Source of the DNA: Dysidea avara
Taxonomy: Eukaryota; Porifera; Demospongiae; Dictyoceratida; Dysideidae
Direction of reading: 5' to 3'
Length of the DNA stretch: 64,000 nucleotides
Assembly: GCF_963678975.1 (NCBI RefSeq)
Contig: NC_089278.1
Span: 11,063,479-11,127,478, forward strand
Below the pieces are notes generated by a model. That model ran no database searches. It had not been told where the DNA came from and worked only from the letters and a program-made list of their open reading frames with translations. The position numbers and the translations under genes were made by a program. This document shows positions 1-11,277 of the stretch, in pieces. Numbering within the stretch: position 1 is the first letter of the stretch; every line of letters starts with the position of its first letter.

Positions 1-1931
1 GTGGACAAGATCTCTGAATACCAGAATGCTCGCTATATCAGCAGCAATGAAGCAGCATGGAGGATACTGGAGTTTCCTATCCATGAGAGATTTTCTCCTG
101 TTCAACAACTAGCTGTGCACTTAGAGAATGGCCAGCGAGTTTATTTCACAGAGGACACTGCAAGGGAACAGGCTTCAAGGGACCCTCTGAAGACAACCTT
201 GACAGAATTTTTTTTTCTTTGTGTCAAGTTGACAACTTTGCCAAGACACTACATTGATGTTTCAGAATACTTTACGTGGAACAACAAATCTTGGCAAAGG
301 AGGAAACAAGGAATTGAGGTGGCTGGCTATCCTGGTAGAGTTTACACTATCAGCCCACATCAAGGAGAGTGTTTCTATCTCCGCCTGCTCTTACATAATG
401 TTAAAGGCCAACAATCATTTGATGACCTGAGAACTGTTGATGGTGATCTGTGCAGTTTCTTCTAGAGGCATGCCTCAAGTTTGGGACTGCTTGAAGATGA
501 CAACCAATATCACCTGGCTATGGAAGAGGCAACAGTCAGTAACTCACCATCAAGTGTTCGCTCACTCTTTGCTGTGATACTGGTATGGTGTGAACCTTCC
601 AACCTGTTGAAGATCTATGACAACCACAAGGAAGCCTTGGTCAAAGATTTTCTACACCAACAACATACCCTACACATGGATGTGCACATGGAGATAAATG
701 ATGATATACTTAACTTGGCACTAAATGACTTGCAGGAGAAAGTCATTTCCATGGAGCTGTCTGAGTATGGCCTACCCCAGCCACACACTGTGAATAATGA
801 CAGGTTTGTAAGGGAGTACCGCAGGGAAATAAGTTACAATCAAGGTGAACAGCAAGCCTATCAGGGGCGTATCTAGGATTTATAAAAGGGGGGGGGGGGG
901 GCTAACTCAACCTACTAATCGCTTGGGTAGAGGTAGCGAAGCACACTAGGGGGGCTGCCCCAGGAAAATTTTGAAAAATATATGCTAAAACACTGCAATT
1001 TGGAGACTTTTCCACATAAAATTCATAATATTTTCTGCCTGTAGATATTTTATATACTGCCTTTAGATTATAGTTATGGCTCTCTGAAGCATTTTGCTAA
1101 TGGAAAAGTTTGGGTAGGTACAGACAACCAAGTACATGATGCACCCCTCTCACAATTGCACAAAACTGAATAAGTGCATGTTAGAATAATAATGTTGAAA
1201 GTAGAAAATTTTGAAATTTGAACAATACAAGATTGAATCTGAGAGCATTTTCAATGGAAATTGTTAACCTGAATTAAGTATTGTCATACATATTAACTAC
1301 ACAAGTAGATGAATGAAGCCCTTTAAACAGACCAATTAATTTCATTGCATGTATAGGTGAATGCAGATTTGGAAAAATCCAACTACATGTTTCCAGAGAA
1401 TGTTCTATTAGATTAGTTAGCTGACTGCTCTATTAGAGTATCTCGATCTTGTAAACCTCCAATGCTGATTCGGGTCCTTGTTTCATAAATTTTAGCATAA
1501 ATCCACTGATAATACCTTGGAAAGACGTTTATAAGGTGGTTTTATGAGTATTTGTATTATTAGTGATCATATAATTATGCTTAGACAAAATTTCATTATA
1601 ATACTCAGCATATTGATCAAGTAAGGCCTAAATATGAAGGGGGGGGCTTCAGCCCCCAAAGTCCCCCCCCTGGTTCCGCCCCTGCCTATGTAGAACGTAA
1701 TGCTCTTTGTTTACAGCAGACCAGTGTAATGTTTACGACTATTTTTGCTTCATGATCAATAGGAATGAGGGAGGTGTGCTATTCTTGGATGCTCCAGGTG
1801 GAACAGGTAAGACTTTCTTGATCAACCTTACTCTGACAAAGATCGGGTTTGAAAGTAAGATGGCATTAGCCACTGCATCTAGCGGAATAGCTGCCACACT
1901 TTTGACTGGAGGTCGCAAGTGGATGGGGTAA
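1..1931 (+). pseudogene. Helitron helicase (Pif1-type) fragment, interrupted
   Basis: This is the part of a Helitron transposase lying between the Rep and helicase domains, running into the Pif1-type helicase. It is truncated by the left window edge. Residues such as NARYISSNEAAWRIL, FPIHERF, AVHLENGQRVYF and LRLLLHNVKG are typical Helitron linker motifs. Bases 1-465 and 481-876 share one frame, separated by a TAG at 463-465 where the family usually has an FREA-like segment. A MITE (862-1684) splits the gene. Beyond it the frame is shifted by one base, then reads VLFLDAPGGTGKTFL, the Walker A site of the helicase at about 1796-1813, followed by ATASSGIAATLL. Coding ends abruptly near 1925, where a composite repeat begins. 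It is a relic: one nonsense codon, one frameshift, one insertion and a 3' truncation. The Helitron family call is confident; the protein would have acted in rolling-circle transposition. Confidence 0.88.
862..1684. mobile_element. MITE with CAGGGGCG termini, 5-bp target duplication
   Basis: The element starts CAGGGGCGTATCTAGG and ends CCTGGTTCCGCCCCTG, an imperfect 16-bp terminal inverted repeat with a G-run just inside the left end and a C-run just inside the right end. CCTAT flanks both sides (857-861 and 1685-1689), a 5-bp target duplication. Removing the insert rejoins the Helitron helicase reading, which confirms it as an insertion. No coding is seen inside. The interior carries a copy of the dispersed motif GACTGCTCTATTAGAGTATC at about 1424. 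Relatives lie near 41.1-42.4 kb. Termini and target size fit a hAT-like non-autonomous family; the superfamily is an inference. Confidence 0.85.
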
Positions 1932-2735
1932 ATACCACATCCTTATTGACAATTACTGTAAAAAAAATGAATAAAACAAAAAGGTGCTACCGAAAAGTCC
2001 AGAAATTGTAAAAAATGAAAAGGTGATACAAAAAAGTCCAGAAAATGTCAAAAAATGTCACTAATGCGTGCCATTTTACCTTGGGAGGATGGCGCAATCC
2101 TGATTGCCCACCAAATGCACACGGGCTTGGTCATGGATGCAGGGGGCGGCCGGTGGTGCACTGCATGGCCCACACGCGGACTTGGTCATGGGCTTTGCTA
2201 GTGACTTGGCCTAGCTAACTTTGCCTAGCTAACCTACCAGAGGAAAGCTGTTAGGATGGGGGAGGGTGCTGGCTGCTCCTAGTCCAGGGATTGAACCCAC
2301 GATGCCAGCACCATCCACAGGGTTTCCCAGGCGGTCTCCTACAACCACTCTGGTCCATCAACTAGGCACTGGTGGAGTAGTAGTTTTTGTGCTATTTAAA
2401 TGCATCACACTTGAAGGGAACCGAAAAAAAGTGAAAAGAAAAACTTTTCCCCACTGTGGATCTGTACCCTCGACCTCCTAGTTAGCAGCCCAGAACAGTA
2501 ACCATTGAACAATCTGGATCACAGTTTTAATGGAGAAGAATTAGTATATTTCTATACTACGTGCTCTGTACATGAGTGTGATATAAAAGAGCGAGACATC
2601 AATTTAGCATTTCAATGGCTTTCCTGTCATGGACATGTTAAGGATAGTGAAGAAGGAATAAAGTAGTGGATTGGAACTGAGCAATGGTGCCATAGAAGTG
2701 TGGCAATCTCACTTATATTCTTTCATTATAAATAC
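1931..2735. repeat. Composite SINE/TIR repeat, copy 1
   Basis: First of three related copies (also near 3625-4480 and 4490-5290). It begins after AATACCACATCCTTATTGAC (1931-1950), a 20-bp string repeated exactly at 2731-2750. Inside are GGTGCTACCGAAAAGTCCAG, a CACTAATG..CCTTGGGAGGATGG segment, a tRNA-like stretch on the minus strand with a B-box-like GGGTTCAATCCC (complement of 2287-2298), and a tail containing GTGCTCTGTACATGAGTGTG. The short open frame at 2266-2481 is the repeat read through and is not called as a gene. Confidence 0.7.
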
Positions 2736-3615
2736 CACATCCTTATTGACTGTAGTGAGATGCAGTGGCAGAATCCACAATGCTCAGGTCAGTGTTGCTA
2801 CTAAATTTCCCGTACTACTACCTTCCAAGCACCACTTGACAGATCTAATCATTGAAGACACTCATAGGAAGATCCACCATGGGGGTGTAGCTATCACTGT
2901 AAACGCCTTACGAGAAGTTTATTGGATCCCCTCTATCAGATAGCGAGTAAGAAGTGTCCTTAGAAGATGTGTCACATGTGCCAAGACATCGGGAAAAGCG
3001 TATAGAACTCCTGATCCACCACCATTACCCAAGATACGTGTTGGAGAACCAAGACCATTTTCTGTCACAGGGGTGTACTTCACTGGGGCACTCTACATCA
3101 AAGAGTCCAATGGCGAGCAGAAAGCATACATCTGCCTTTTCAAGTGCGCAAGTACTAGGGCAATTCATTTGGAGATTGTGACAGATCTATCCGCAGAAAC
3201 GTTTCTGTTAGCCTTTCAACGATTTGCCAGTCGCAAATCTTTTCCTTCAGTCATGCTCTCAGATAACGCTTCCACTTATCTTGCCGCCACAGAGGATTCG
3301 AAGACATTGTTCGAGTCTGATGTCATCAAAGAAGCATTGGGACATCAAGGTGTTGATTGGCAATTCATACCAAAACGTGGTCTGTGGTGTGGGGGATTTT
3401 GGGAGCGGTTGATAGGGTTGACAAAGCAGGCCATCAGAAAGACTCTTGGTAGAACATTCATCTCTCTTGATCAGCTACAAACTGTAGTGATAGAGATTGA
3501 GAGTATGCTTAATGACAGACCCCTTACCTATGTGTGCTCTGATCTACAAGATCTTCAGCTGTTGACACCCTCTCACTTGCTATATGGATGCTACCAAGAA
3601 GTACAGAATATGTAA
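2671..3615 (+). pseudogene. BEL/Pao retrotransposon integrase fragment
   Basis: One reading frame runs from 2671 to 3615 with a single internal TAG at 2941-2943. It starts with an integrase zinc-binding region (THRKIHHGG followed by RRCVTCAKT) and continues into the integrase core, with CASTRAIHLE, VMLSDNASTY and GGFWERLIG, then LTPSHLLYG. This order is that of BEL/Pao elements. The enzyme would insert retrotransposon cDNA. The second catalytic Asp (SDNAS) and the Glu (FWERL) are present. The position usually read as VDFTG or GVDFTG here reads GVYFTGAL, so the first catalytic Asp appears to be Tyr. Together with the stop codon and loss of the rest of Pol and both LTRs, this is an inactive fragment. 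It lies between copies 1 and 2 of the composite repeat. Confidence 0.88.
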
Positions 3616-3624
3616 AATCATTCA

Positions 3625-4480
3625 ACAGAAGGGTGCTACCAAAAAGTCCAGAAATTGTAAAAAAAATGTAAAAACATGTCACTAATGGGTGCCGTTTCAC
3701 CTTGGGAGGATGGCCCAATCCTGATTGCCCCCCAACTATACACTGACTTGGTCATAGATGCAGGGGACAGCCGGTGGTGCACCACATGGCCCACATGCAG
3801 ACTTGGTCATGGGCTTTGTTGGTAACTGGCTGCTCATGGTCAGGGGATTGAACCCACGATGCCAGCATCACCCGCAGGGTTTCCCAAGCGGTCTCCTACA
3901 ACCACTCTGGTCCATCAACTAGGCACTAGTGTAATAGTATTTTTTGTTGTATTTAAATGCATCACACTTGAAGTAAACCAAAAAAGTGTAAAGAAAAATC
4001 TTCCCCACTGTGGATCCGTACCCTCGACCTCTCGGTTAGCAGCCCGGAGCAGTAACCATTGAACAATCTGGACCACTGTTTTAATGGAGAACTAGTATAT
4101 TTCTATCCTACGTGCTCTGTACATGAATGTGATATTGAAGGCCAAGACATCAATTTAGCATTTCAATGGCTTCCCTGAATTTAGTATTCCTATGGACTTC
4201 CTGTCCAATAGTGAACGGCTCTTGTAACACTTTCATGCCTTCCTGTGCTGTAAAAATACTCTTGTATGGCATCTGATATAAAGAATGGCTTAGTTATATT
4301 TGTTTGTGTGAAAATTATACTAAAGGGATAAGTAACATTTTTTTTAAAGCTAACCAATTATAATTATTGGTGTAGACCAAGGACATGTTACGGATAGTGA
4401 GGAAGTAATACAGTAGTGGATTGGAATTGAGCAATGGTGCCATAGAAGAGTGGCAATCTCACTTATATTCTTTCGTTATA
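3625..4480. repeat. Composite SINE/TIR repeat, copy 2
   Basis: Starts within a few bases of the truncated integrase end with GGTGCTACCAAAAAGTCCAG and follows the same order as copy 1. It holds the tRNA-like segment (B-box complement at 3843-3854), the TACGTGCTCTGTACATGA tail segment and, near 4380-4495, the same right flank as copy 1 (TGGCAATCTCACTTATATTC followed by ATACTACATCCTTAT). Compared with copy 1 it has an extra ~200 bp near 4170-4380. Confidence 0.68.
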
Positions 4481-4489
4481 AATACTACA

Positions 4490-5290
4490 TCCTTATGATA
4501 ATTACTGTAAAAAAGATGAATAAAGCAAAAAGGTGCTACCAAAAAGTACAAGGTATGTAAAAAATAAATCAACAAAAAGGTGCTACCAAAATGTACAGAA
4601 TATGTAAAACAAAAGTAATAATTCAACAAAAATGTGCTACGGTGATTCAAAAAAGTCCAGAAATGTATTAAAAATGTCACTAGTGAGTGTCATTTCACCT
4701 TGGGAAGATGGCCCAATCCTGATAGCCCCCAACTACACACGGATTTAGTCATGGATGCTGGAGACAGCTGGTGGTGCACCACATGGCCCACACGCGGACT
4801 TGATCATTGGATTTGCTGCCGACTTGGCCTAGCTAACCTACCAGAAGGAAGTTGTTAGGATTAGGAGGAAACTGGCTGCTACTAGTCCAGGAATCGAACC
4901 CATGATACCAGCACCATCCGCAGGGTTTCCCAGTAACCATTGAACAATCTGGACCACATTTTTAATGGAGAATAATTAGTATATTTCTATCCTACGTGCT
5001 CTGTACATGAGTGTGATATTAAATACCGAGACATCAATTTGACATTTCAATGGCTTCCCTGTCCAATAGTGAAAGGCTCTTGCAGCACTTTCAACTTTCA
5101 TGGTTTCAGGTTCTGCAAAAAAAAAATCTTGTACAGCTTCTTGTAGAAAGAATGAGTTATATTTGCTTGTGTGAAAATTGTACTAAAGGCACCCATTACT
5201 TCCCAATGTGAAATGGCACACATTAGTGACATTTTTTGTTTACATTTTCTTGACTTTTTGTAGCACCTTTGTTTAATTACTGTTTTTTTT
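4490..5290. repeat. Composite SINE/TIR repeat, copy 3, with inverted right end
   Basis: It begins with two or three tandem GGTGCTACCAAAA units (4529-4640), then the CACTAGTG..CCTTGGGAAGATGG segment and the tRNA-like stretch (B-box complement at 4890-4901). Its right end, 5185-5275, is an inverted copy of its own left end: read on the minus strand it gives GGTGCTACAAAAAGTCAAG and then CACTAATGTGTGCC. The repeat is therefore bounded by long imperfect terminal inverted repeats. This suggests a transposon body carrying an inserted tRNA-derived SINE; which came first cannot be told from one window. Confidence 0.65.
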
Positions 5291-5299
5291 TTCTTCATA

Positions 5300-6545
5300 A
5301 TATAGCATACAGTGAATCTCCATTCAGAAGCTTTCTAAAGGAGGAATAACAGCGAAATCATATGTGCATTACACTGTTCTATGTGTTTAATAATATACAG
5401 CAATAATCCAAATTGTTGACCACCTGGAAGCATTTTAAAAAGTTTAACACTACATATCATTTCTGCTAGAGCAAGCTTGAACAACAGTGAACTGATTTGT
5501 GGATTACTCTTTTCTATGTGTTTAATTATATAGTACAATAATCTAAATTGTTCACTATCTAGAAGTATTTCAAAATGTTAAACTTTACACACCATTTTTT
5601 ATTAGAGCATACAGTGAATTACCAGTCTAAAGCTTTCTAAAGGGTGTAAAACTCTGAAATAATTTGTGGATTATATTGTTCTTTTTGTTTAATTGTGTAC
5701 AGCTACAATCTAACTTGTTCACCATCTGGAAGTATTTTAGAAAGTTTAACTGCATATAATTTATACAATGAATCACCAATCAGAAGCTTTCTAAAGGTTC
5801 AACAACTCTGAAATCATTTGTGGATTACTCTGTTATATGTCTTCAATTATATACAGCAATAAACTAAGTCGTTCACCATCTGTGAAGTATTTTAAAAAGC
5901 TAAACTCTATATACTTTCTTTAAGAGCATACAGTGAATCTTCAGTCAGAAGATTTATAAAGGGTGAACTACTCTGAATTAATTTGTGGATTACTCTGTTT
6001 TATGTGTTTAATAATAGATAACAAAAATCTCAATTGTTCACTATCTGGAAGTATTTTAAAACTACATATCATTTATATTAGAGCATACAGTGAATTTCAA
6101 GTCATAGACTTCTAAAGGTTGAACAACTCAGGTGATTCACTGTAACTCAGGCGATGCTCTAATAGAAATGATACATAGAGGTAAACTTTTTAAAATTCTT
6201 CCTGGTGGTGAACAACTTGGATTATTGCTGTATATCATTAAAGGCATAGAACTGTGTAATCCACAAATGATTTCAGAGTTGTTCATCCTTTAGAAAGCTT
6301 CTGACTGGTGATTCACTGTATGATCTAATAGAACTGATATGTAGAGTTAAACTTTTAAAAATAGTTCCAGATTGTGAACAAGTTAGATTGTTGCTGTATA
6401 CAATTAAACACAAAGAGCAATATAATCCACTAATTATTTCAGAGTTGTTCACTCTTTAGAAAGCTTCTGACTGGTGATTTATGTACGCTCTAATAGAAAA
6501 GATATGTACAATTAAACTAATACATTCAGGTTGTGAACTATGGAA
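5300..6545. repeat. ~165-bp satellite, inverted (head-to-head) array
   Basis: About five units in minus orientation (5300-6120) meet about two and a half in plus orientation (6130-6545). Landmarks are AGCTTTCTAAAGG with its complement CCTTTAGAAAGCTT, and TGTATACAATTAAA-like and TCTAATAGA segments. The turning point lies near 6120-6150, where a GAACAACTCAGGTGATTCAC segment joins the two arms. The same unit forms a direct array at 49.1-50.8 kb. Confidence 0.8.
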
Positions 6546-6679
6546 TACCAATGGCGACAAAATTATACGCTGATATATTATAGTATGAAAGGGCGGTTGT
6601 GTATTTGACATACTGGTGGTATTAAATGCATTAATGTTTTGTTTGTTTGTTATTACTATTGAATTCCAGATTCATTCTA

Positions 6680-7030
6680 CAAGGACATGTGAATTGGATG
6701 ACTTAACTAGATGTGTATATGGCATGTGAATTGTAGCTAACAGACACTGCGAATTCAGTGTATACAGATCATGCATGTGAATTGTATATAGCTATACTAA
6801 CATACATGTGAATTGTGTGTTACAAGACATGTGAATTGTTTATTGGTATAAGACATGTGAATTGTATGTGTTAGCTAACAGACATGCATGTGCCAGAATT
6901 ATATATCATATAGCTATGTATGCGTTCAGAGGTGTGCAATGTACATGAATTGTATGTTATCACTGAAACATGTTAATCATGATATTATGGTCATGTGAAT
7001 TGTATATAACAGACATGTGAATTGTGACTG
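6680..7030 (+). repeat. CATGTGAATTGT short interspersed array
   Basis: The 12-mer CATGTGAATTGT or a one-base variant recurs roughly ten times, spaced irregularly by about 25-60 bp of AT-rich sequence often containing GTTAGCTAACAGA or TATATA. Spacing is too variable for a simple tandem satellite. It looks like a degenerate minisatellite. Confidence 0.7.
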
Positions 7031-8267
7031 ATAAATATGTTTGGGGTGTGTAGCTGAACATATACGTGACATAATACATAACTGTATCACGAATTGCACA
7101 TCTGTGGTCATCAATGTGGTGTCACGTCAACTAGGCCAATGAGAACGAAATTTGAATGGAAGTCCTCACATTTGATTGGTTATTTGGTAAAATCCAAAAA
7201 AATTCAGTATGACAATGGACCGGATGTGCAATCAGTGATAAACGTCATGTGACCCTAGGACTAAAGCATAGGATTAAAGCCGACAATGGGAACTTTGATG
7301 GAGACGAAATTGCACAGCCCCGTGATTTACATCATGAATTGTGTGAGGAAGTTCTCGGTTGCCTGAAACGTGAATATTGTCAAAGCCTAACTACTTCCCT
7401 TCTGCCTACTACAAGCATAGATAATATAACTACTGATTATCTATGCTACAAGTAAAGAAGACCATAATTGAAGCCACAGAAATACAGATGAGTGGCTGTC
7501 ATGGTTAAACCAATGCTTCCCGTGGTCAGTGAGGATTATTCTCTATAAAGGATGATGTCAGTATTTAAAGAAGAATGGATGCAGGAACTAATTCCCGAGC
7601 TCCTAATCGGCTACCCGGAGTTGTATAATACATCTCAATAAGAACGTTCTTCCTCCAGTCCGAGTGTTAAAATCAGCAACTAGCAGTCATGCTTGGCTGT
7701 TTCTACTGTATGATTCTATCAAGAAGACCGGCTGTGGCTGAATTGCCAGAGTATATAACGCTTATGCAGACATCAGTGATATCTGATTGGTTAGTTTTAT
7801 GAACCTATGAATGTCAGGCATAGGTGGAAAGTTGTGCATCTTTGTTGAAGATTAGTACCACATGGGTTGCCCAGGGCTTTGTAAATGTGCATAGTTTTAT
7901 GGAATTTGATCAGTTGCATTTTAGTGAATCATGGGCATTGTATGAGCGATTCCATGTCAATCACAAGAAGCTTTAAACAGATTCCCCACATTCTCTCAGG
8001 GGGGTGCAAATGGGTACATCTAAGTTGGGGCATTGTAAAAATACTTTGTCCAAGGAGTCTTGTACTATCAAGTGTACAAATCACCATCTATGCCCAGGAG
8101 ATGTGGAGTGGGGCTTTGCATTGATAGGTGCATTATATAGCAGCATCGCTTCCTTGCTGTGACACTATAGGTGTTACCTTGGGATTCAGATAACTAAGTT
8201 TCTACTGTAATTTAAAATGTCAGTAGTCATCATTAAGGTACTATCTAGAGCTGTAGGTGTTTATATG
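7031..8267. other. No recognisable gene
   Basis: Only short open frames are present and I recognise none. Part of it (7080-7450) is less AT-rich and could be an old repeat. At 8112-8134 a TGGGGCTTTGCATTGATAGG segment running into GTGCA matches the right end of the Harbinger-like MITE at 34.1-34.4 kb, so a fragment of that family ends here. Confidence 0.4.
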
Positions 8268-8508
8268 CAGTGACATATCTAGGGATGGACCTAATAGGGC
8301 CAGTGCCCTTCCCAAGCTTTTTGTGAAAGATATTTTCTATGGATACTCTAATAGAATAGTCAATCACGCTAATAAAGCAGTCACAATATTGAGAAGCAGT
8401 GTTGCTAACTATGAAGTTATATAATGTTATCTTTGGTGGAGGGTAGCATTTTTATAGCAGGGTTTTTGCTCTTCAGCAGTGAAAGCAGTGAGTCTAGATA
8501 CACCACTG
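8268..8508. mobile_element. Small TIR element (CAGTG ends)
   Basis: The left end CAGTGACATATCTAGG and the right end AGTCTAGATACACCACTG are inverted repeats of each other with a few mismatches. The interior contains ATAAAGCAGTCACAATATTG and TTTGGTGGAGG, both repeated in the related fragment near 33.64-33.80 kb. No clear target duplication is seen, so it is probably old. Confidence 0.6.
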
Positions 8509-8544
8509 TCCACTTTTTAGTATGTGCAAATATTATTAGCATGT

Positions 8545-8735
8545 TCTTTTCTGTGTACCTACCAGCTGTTGTTGAATGGAGACCTGGTGGCTAGTGACTA
8601 CTAGGTAAGCATCCCATCCAGCTGTGACATCAGTGTACCTGGTGTTAACTGGGGAAGCAAATGCCCAACTGTCCTTGTCCCACTTAGTGGTGTTGGGGTC
8701 ATTGTGGAACTTGGGATTCCACAACCCCTCTCCAT
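8545..8735 (+). mobile_element. SINE fragment (shared core domain), copy 1
   Basis: The segment with CCATCCAGCTGTGACATCAG, a GTACCTGGT box, GGGGAAGCAAATGCCCAACT, CTGTCCTTGTC and a GGAACTTGGGATTCC tail aligns by eye with 20.34-20.52 kb and 36.58-36.76 kb. No B-box head is visible in this copy, so it is 5'-truncated. Confidence 0.55.
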
Positions 8736-8739
8736 GAGT

Positions 8740-9711
8740 CCTGGAAAGTCCTGCAAGTTGCTAACCCTAGATTTACCTGCACAAGGCTCAAGTGCCTGAG
8801 TGGTTCACAGGCATCCCATTGCTGGGCTGCAATAACTGTGTTTCGTGTGGCTGCCATAGGCTTTGTTTTACTTTTGTCTCCATTCTAATTATGGAATGCA
8901 ATGGTGAGATATTATCATGTGTACATAATCTATTTATAAGTAATAAAGCTACATTTTTTTATTATTCTGTTAAATTAATATCAATGCGTAGAGGCTTAAT
9001 CTAATACAAATCTTTGAATCTTGCCAACATAGTAAAAACATATATAGGCTTGGAGTGCTATGCCAGCATAATGTTAGCATAATAGGTAGATATTTCAAAC
9101 TATGGAGCTTAATTCGTTGACAATACAGCTGTTGATCAATATTCCCTAATAGAGTAGATAGTGGAAGATGCAAACTGCAATAGAACACTCAAAACGCATT
9201 GTACTTAGGGTAGATCCTTAGATCGATGCTCTTTAATAGAACGGTCACTTTGTAATGAAATACTACAATAGAGCATTCACTGATAAAATGTTTCTAAATT
9301 ATTGTAAGAAATGTTGGAATTTGGGCAAATTTTTGAACATATTTGATTTCAGATTATGAGCATCTACTCCTTGTAGACATCACGTTCAGGCTGAGAGGTT
9401 CTGAAGAGGGATGGTCTGCTCCTTTGAAACTATTACATAGACATCTTAGTGTTTAATTGGTATGCTCCTTTACAATAAGAACTTGTATGTTTATAAAATA
9501 AAGATAACAAAACATAAAATGTTAACACTTATAATTAACTAGTCAAAACTAAAACCAGAACACAGCTACTTCTTACAGGTTAATCAAAGTTAGAACCGTT
9601 GATTTATGAAGGGTGATTAGTGACATAATTATGCCATATATTTACATTATTGATCATGGTGTGGTGGGCTGCAGGGTAATGGTGATATTGCTTATAATTA
9701 CAGCCTTGTTA
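8740..9711. other. No recognisable gene
   Basis: AT-rich and non-coding to my reading. Contains variants of the dispersed TCTAATAGA motif near 9143 and 9230. Confidence 0.4.
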
Positions 9712-10186
9712 TCTATATAATAATTCTATAACTCTTTTCCGGCACTGTCCCGTCCTTCTTGGTCGGATTCCAATTGGATCGGTACCATTCAAATCTAAAA
9801 TTTGAGGCGAATCTTTTGATCCGGGATTGGTGACGATTCGTTAAACTGCGGGAAATATCCTTTAAACCACCATAGCTACCCGAGGAAGACACGAATGTGT
9901 CCAAAACTTTCTGGAGACCTTTATCGTGTTACCAGTCTTCCCCATCCCACATTACACCAGACGTTTCTCTCCCCCTGTGGACGACAGAACGAGAAACAGA
10001 AATTCGAGGCCATAATATTTTTAAACAAAAACTCCTCTCTGGTTTTTCCAACGATTAGCTTCAAACTCGCTAGACCAACTATCCGTCCAAAACAATCTGT
10101 CAATGTGGTTTTCGTGTCCTGTCATTACGTGCTAACCTTGATTGCGAGATACTTATCACTGTCAATGGCCATTATAAGTTTACGAT

Positions 10187-10217
10187 ACGCGTGTACGGCG
10201 TTCCGGTATACACGCGT
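10187..10217. repeat. ACGCGTGTA hairpin inside Helitron copy 1
   Basis: ACGCGTGTA and TACACGCGT form a perfect 9-bp stem around a ~13-base loop. The same palindrome is present in copy 2 (about 44284-44314). It is missing from the remnant at 31.1 kb, where GGCCATTATA joins directly to ATCAGATGAC. Confidence 0.8.
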
Positions 10218-10369
10218 TGCCAATAGAAAATCAGATGACTTATTGGTCTAAAAGCTTACAAAGAAATAGGATCAATCACTTTTTCATGATTTAACCAATC
10301 ACATCAGCTAATTTGATCATGTGATCTGGTGTGTACGCTATCATAAAAAAAATTTAACACACCCACCAG

Positions 10370-10376
10370 TATAAAA
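10370..10376 (+). promoter_or_regulatory. TATA box of Helitron copy 1
   Basis: TATAAAAGGAG sits in a block (10255-10500) kept in all three related Helitrons of the window, at 44114-44120 on the minus strand and at 31257-31263. In the remnant the block lies upstream of the OTU/helicase coding sequence on the same strand, which supports a core promoter. Confidence 0.6.
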
Positions 10377-11277
10377 GGAGAATTTCGTAGTGGGTGTGTC
10401 AAGTCTACGAGCTATGATCGGGCTACTTGACAGTCTACATAGGGAAGACTCGCCAGGAATACACACTCTGCACCCTGCTGTGCTGTCCACTACAAGGATA
10501 GAGAAGTGTCAGCTACTGCGACATGAATATAAGCAGGTCAGGGACTACAGACAGACCTAAAATGGAGGATTACAAACAACACCACTGTAAGGGAGAAGGA
10601 AACAGTCGTAGTAGGTGTGGCAATCGAACTGTGGACAACATCATGAAGTGACTGTTGCAGTCTTCAATGTGTAGGGAGACATAAGATACGTTTTCACTCC
10701 TAGGTAACTCCACAGGGACAGCTGAAACTTCTAGAAGCTCCGTTGAACTACCCCAATAGAACATACATCGCGATATCTACCCTAATAGAACACACACAAC
10801 CTCTCTACCAAAAGTCAATCTCTCAACCTCTCTAGAGCAACCACTCTTCATATGAAGGATTCATCTTGGTAATGCACCTTGATTCAGAAAGCAACAAAAG
10901 AACTCTTCTCTATCCAAATCCACATGGTTGTGTTGACCTTTCTCAGTACAGCTGATAAACTTGAATACCCATACTTAATACTGTAATGCATACACGCTTG
11001 GTCATGCGATAAGTAAACATTACAATACCATGACTAGGATGTAGAAATAGAACTACAATTCAGTTTAATACCCAAATTGACTACATAAATATACAAAATG
11101 AATGTGACAAATGCAAGTTGAATTAGAACATAGCTCATTGTGGTGATGCACCAACTATTGGTAAATTTATCCTCATATCACACTCAAAGACTTTGTTAGT
11201 TCATGCAACATCAAAATGAAGTTCAGTACATCCTTGCCATTCAAAACTAATCCTTTTCATGTATAAGCATGATTGTA

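Noticed and set aside
3859..4062. Open frames shared by the composite repeats (also 2266-2481)
   Set aside because: They run through a tRNA-like SINE segment on the opposite strand and are not maintained in copy 3.
9713..9904. 63-codon frame present in three places (also 33124-33315 and near 44587-44770)
   Set aside because: It covers the Helitron 5' terminal region, which must be conserved as DNA. In the 44.6-kb copy an inserted base changes the end of the frame.
10570..10764. Open frame conserved between two loci (also 43726-43920)
   Set aside because: It lies inside two nearly identical Helitrons, so conservation reflects recent copying. No domain is recognised.
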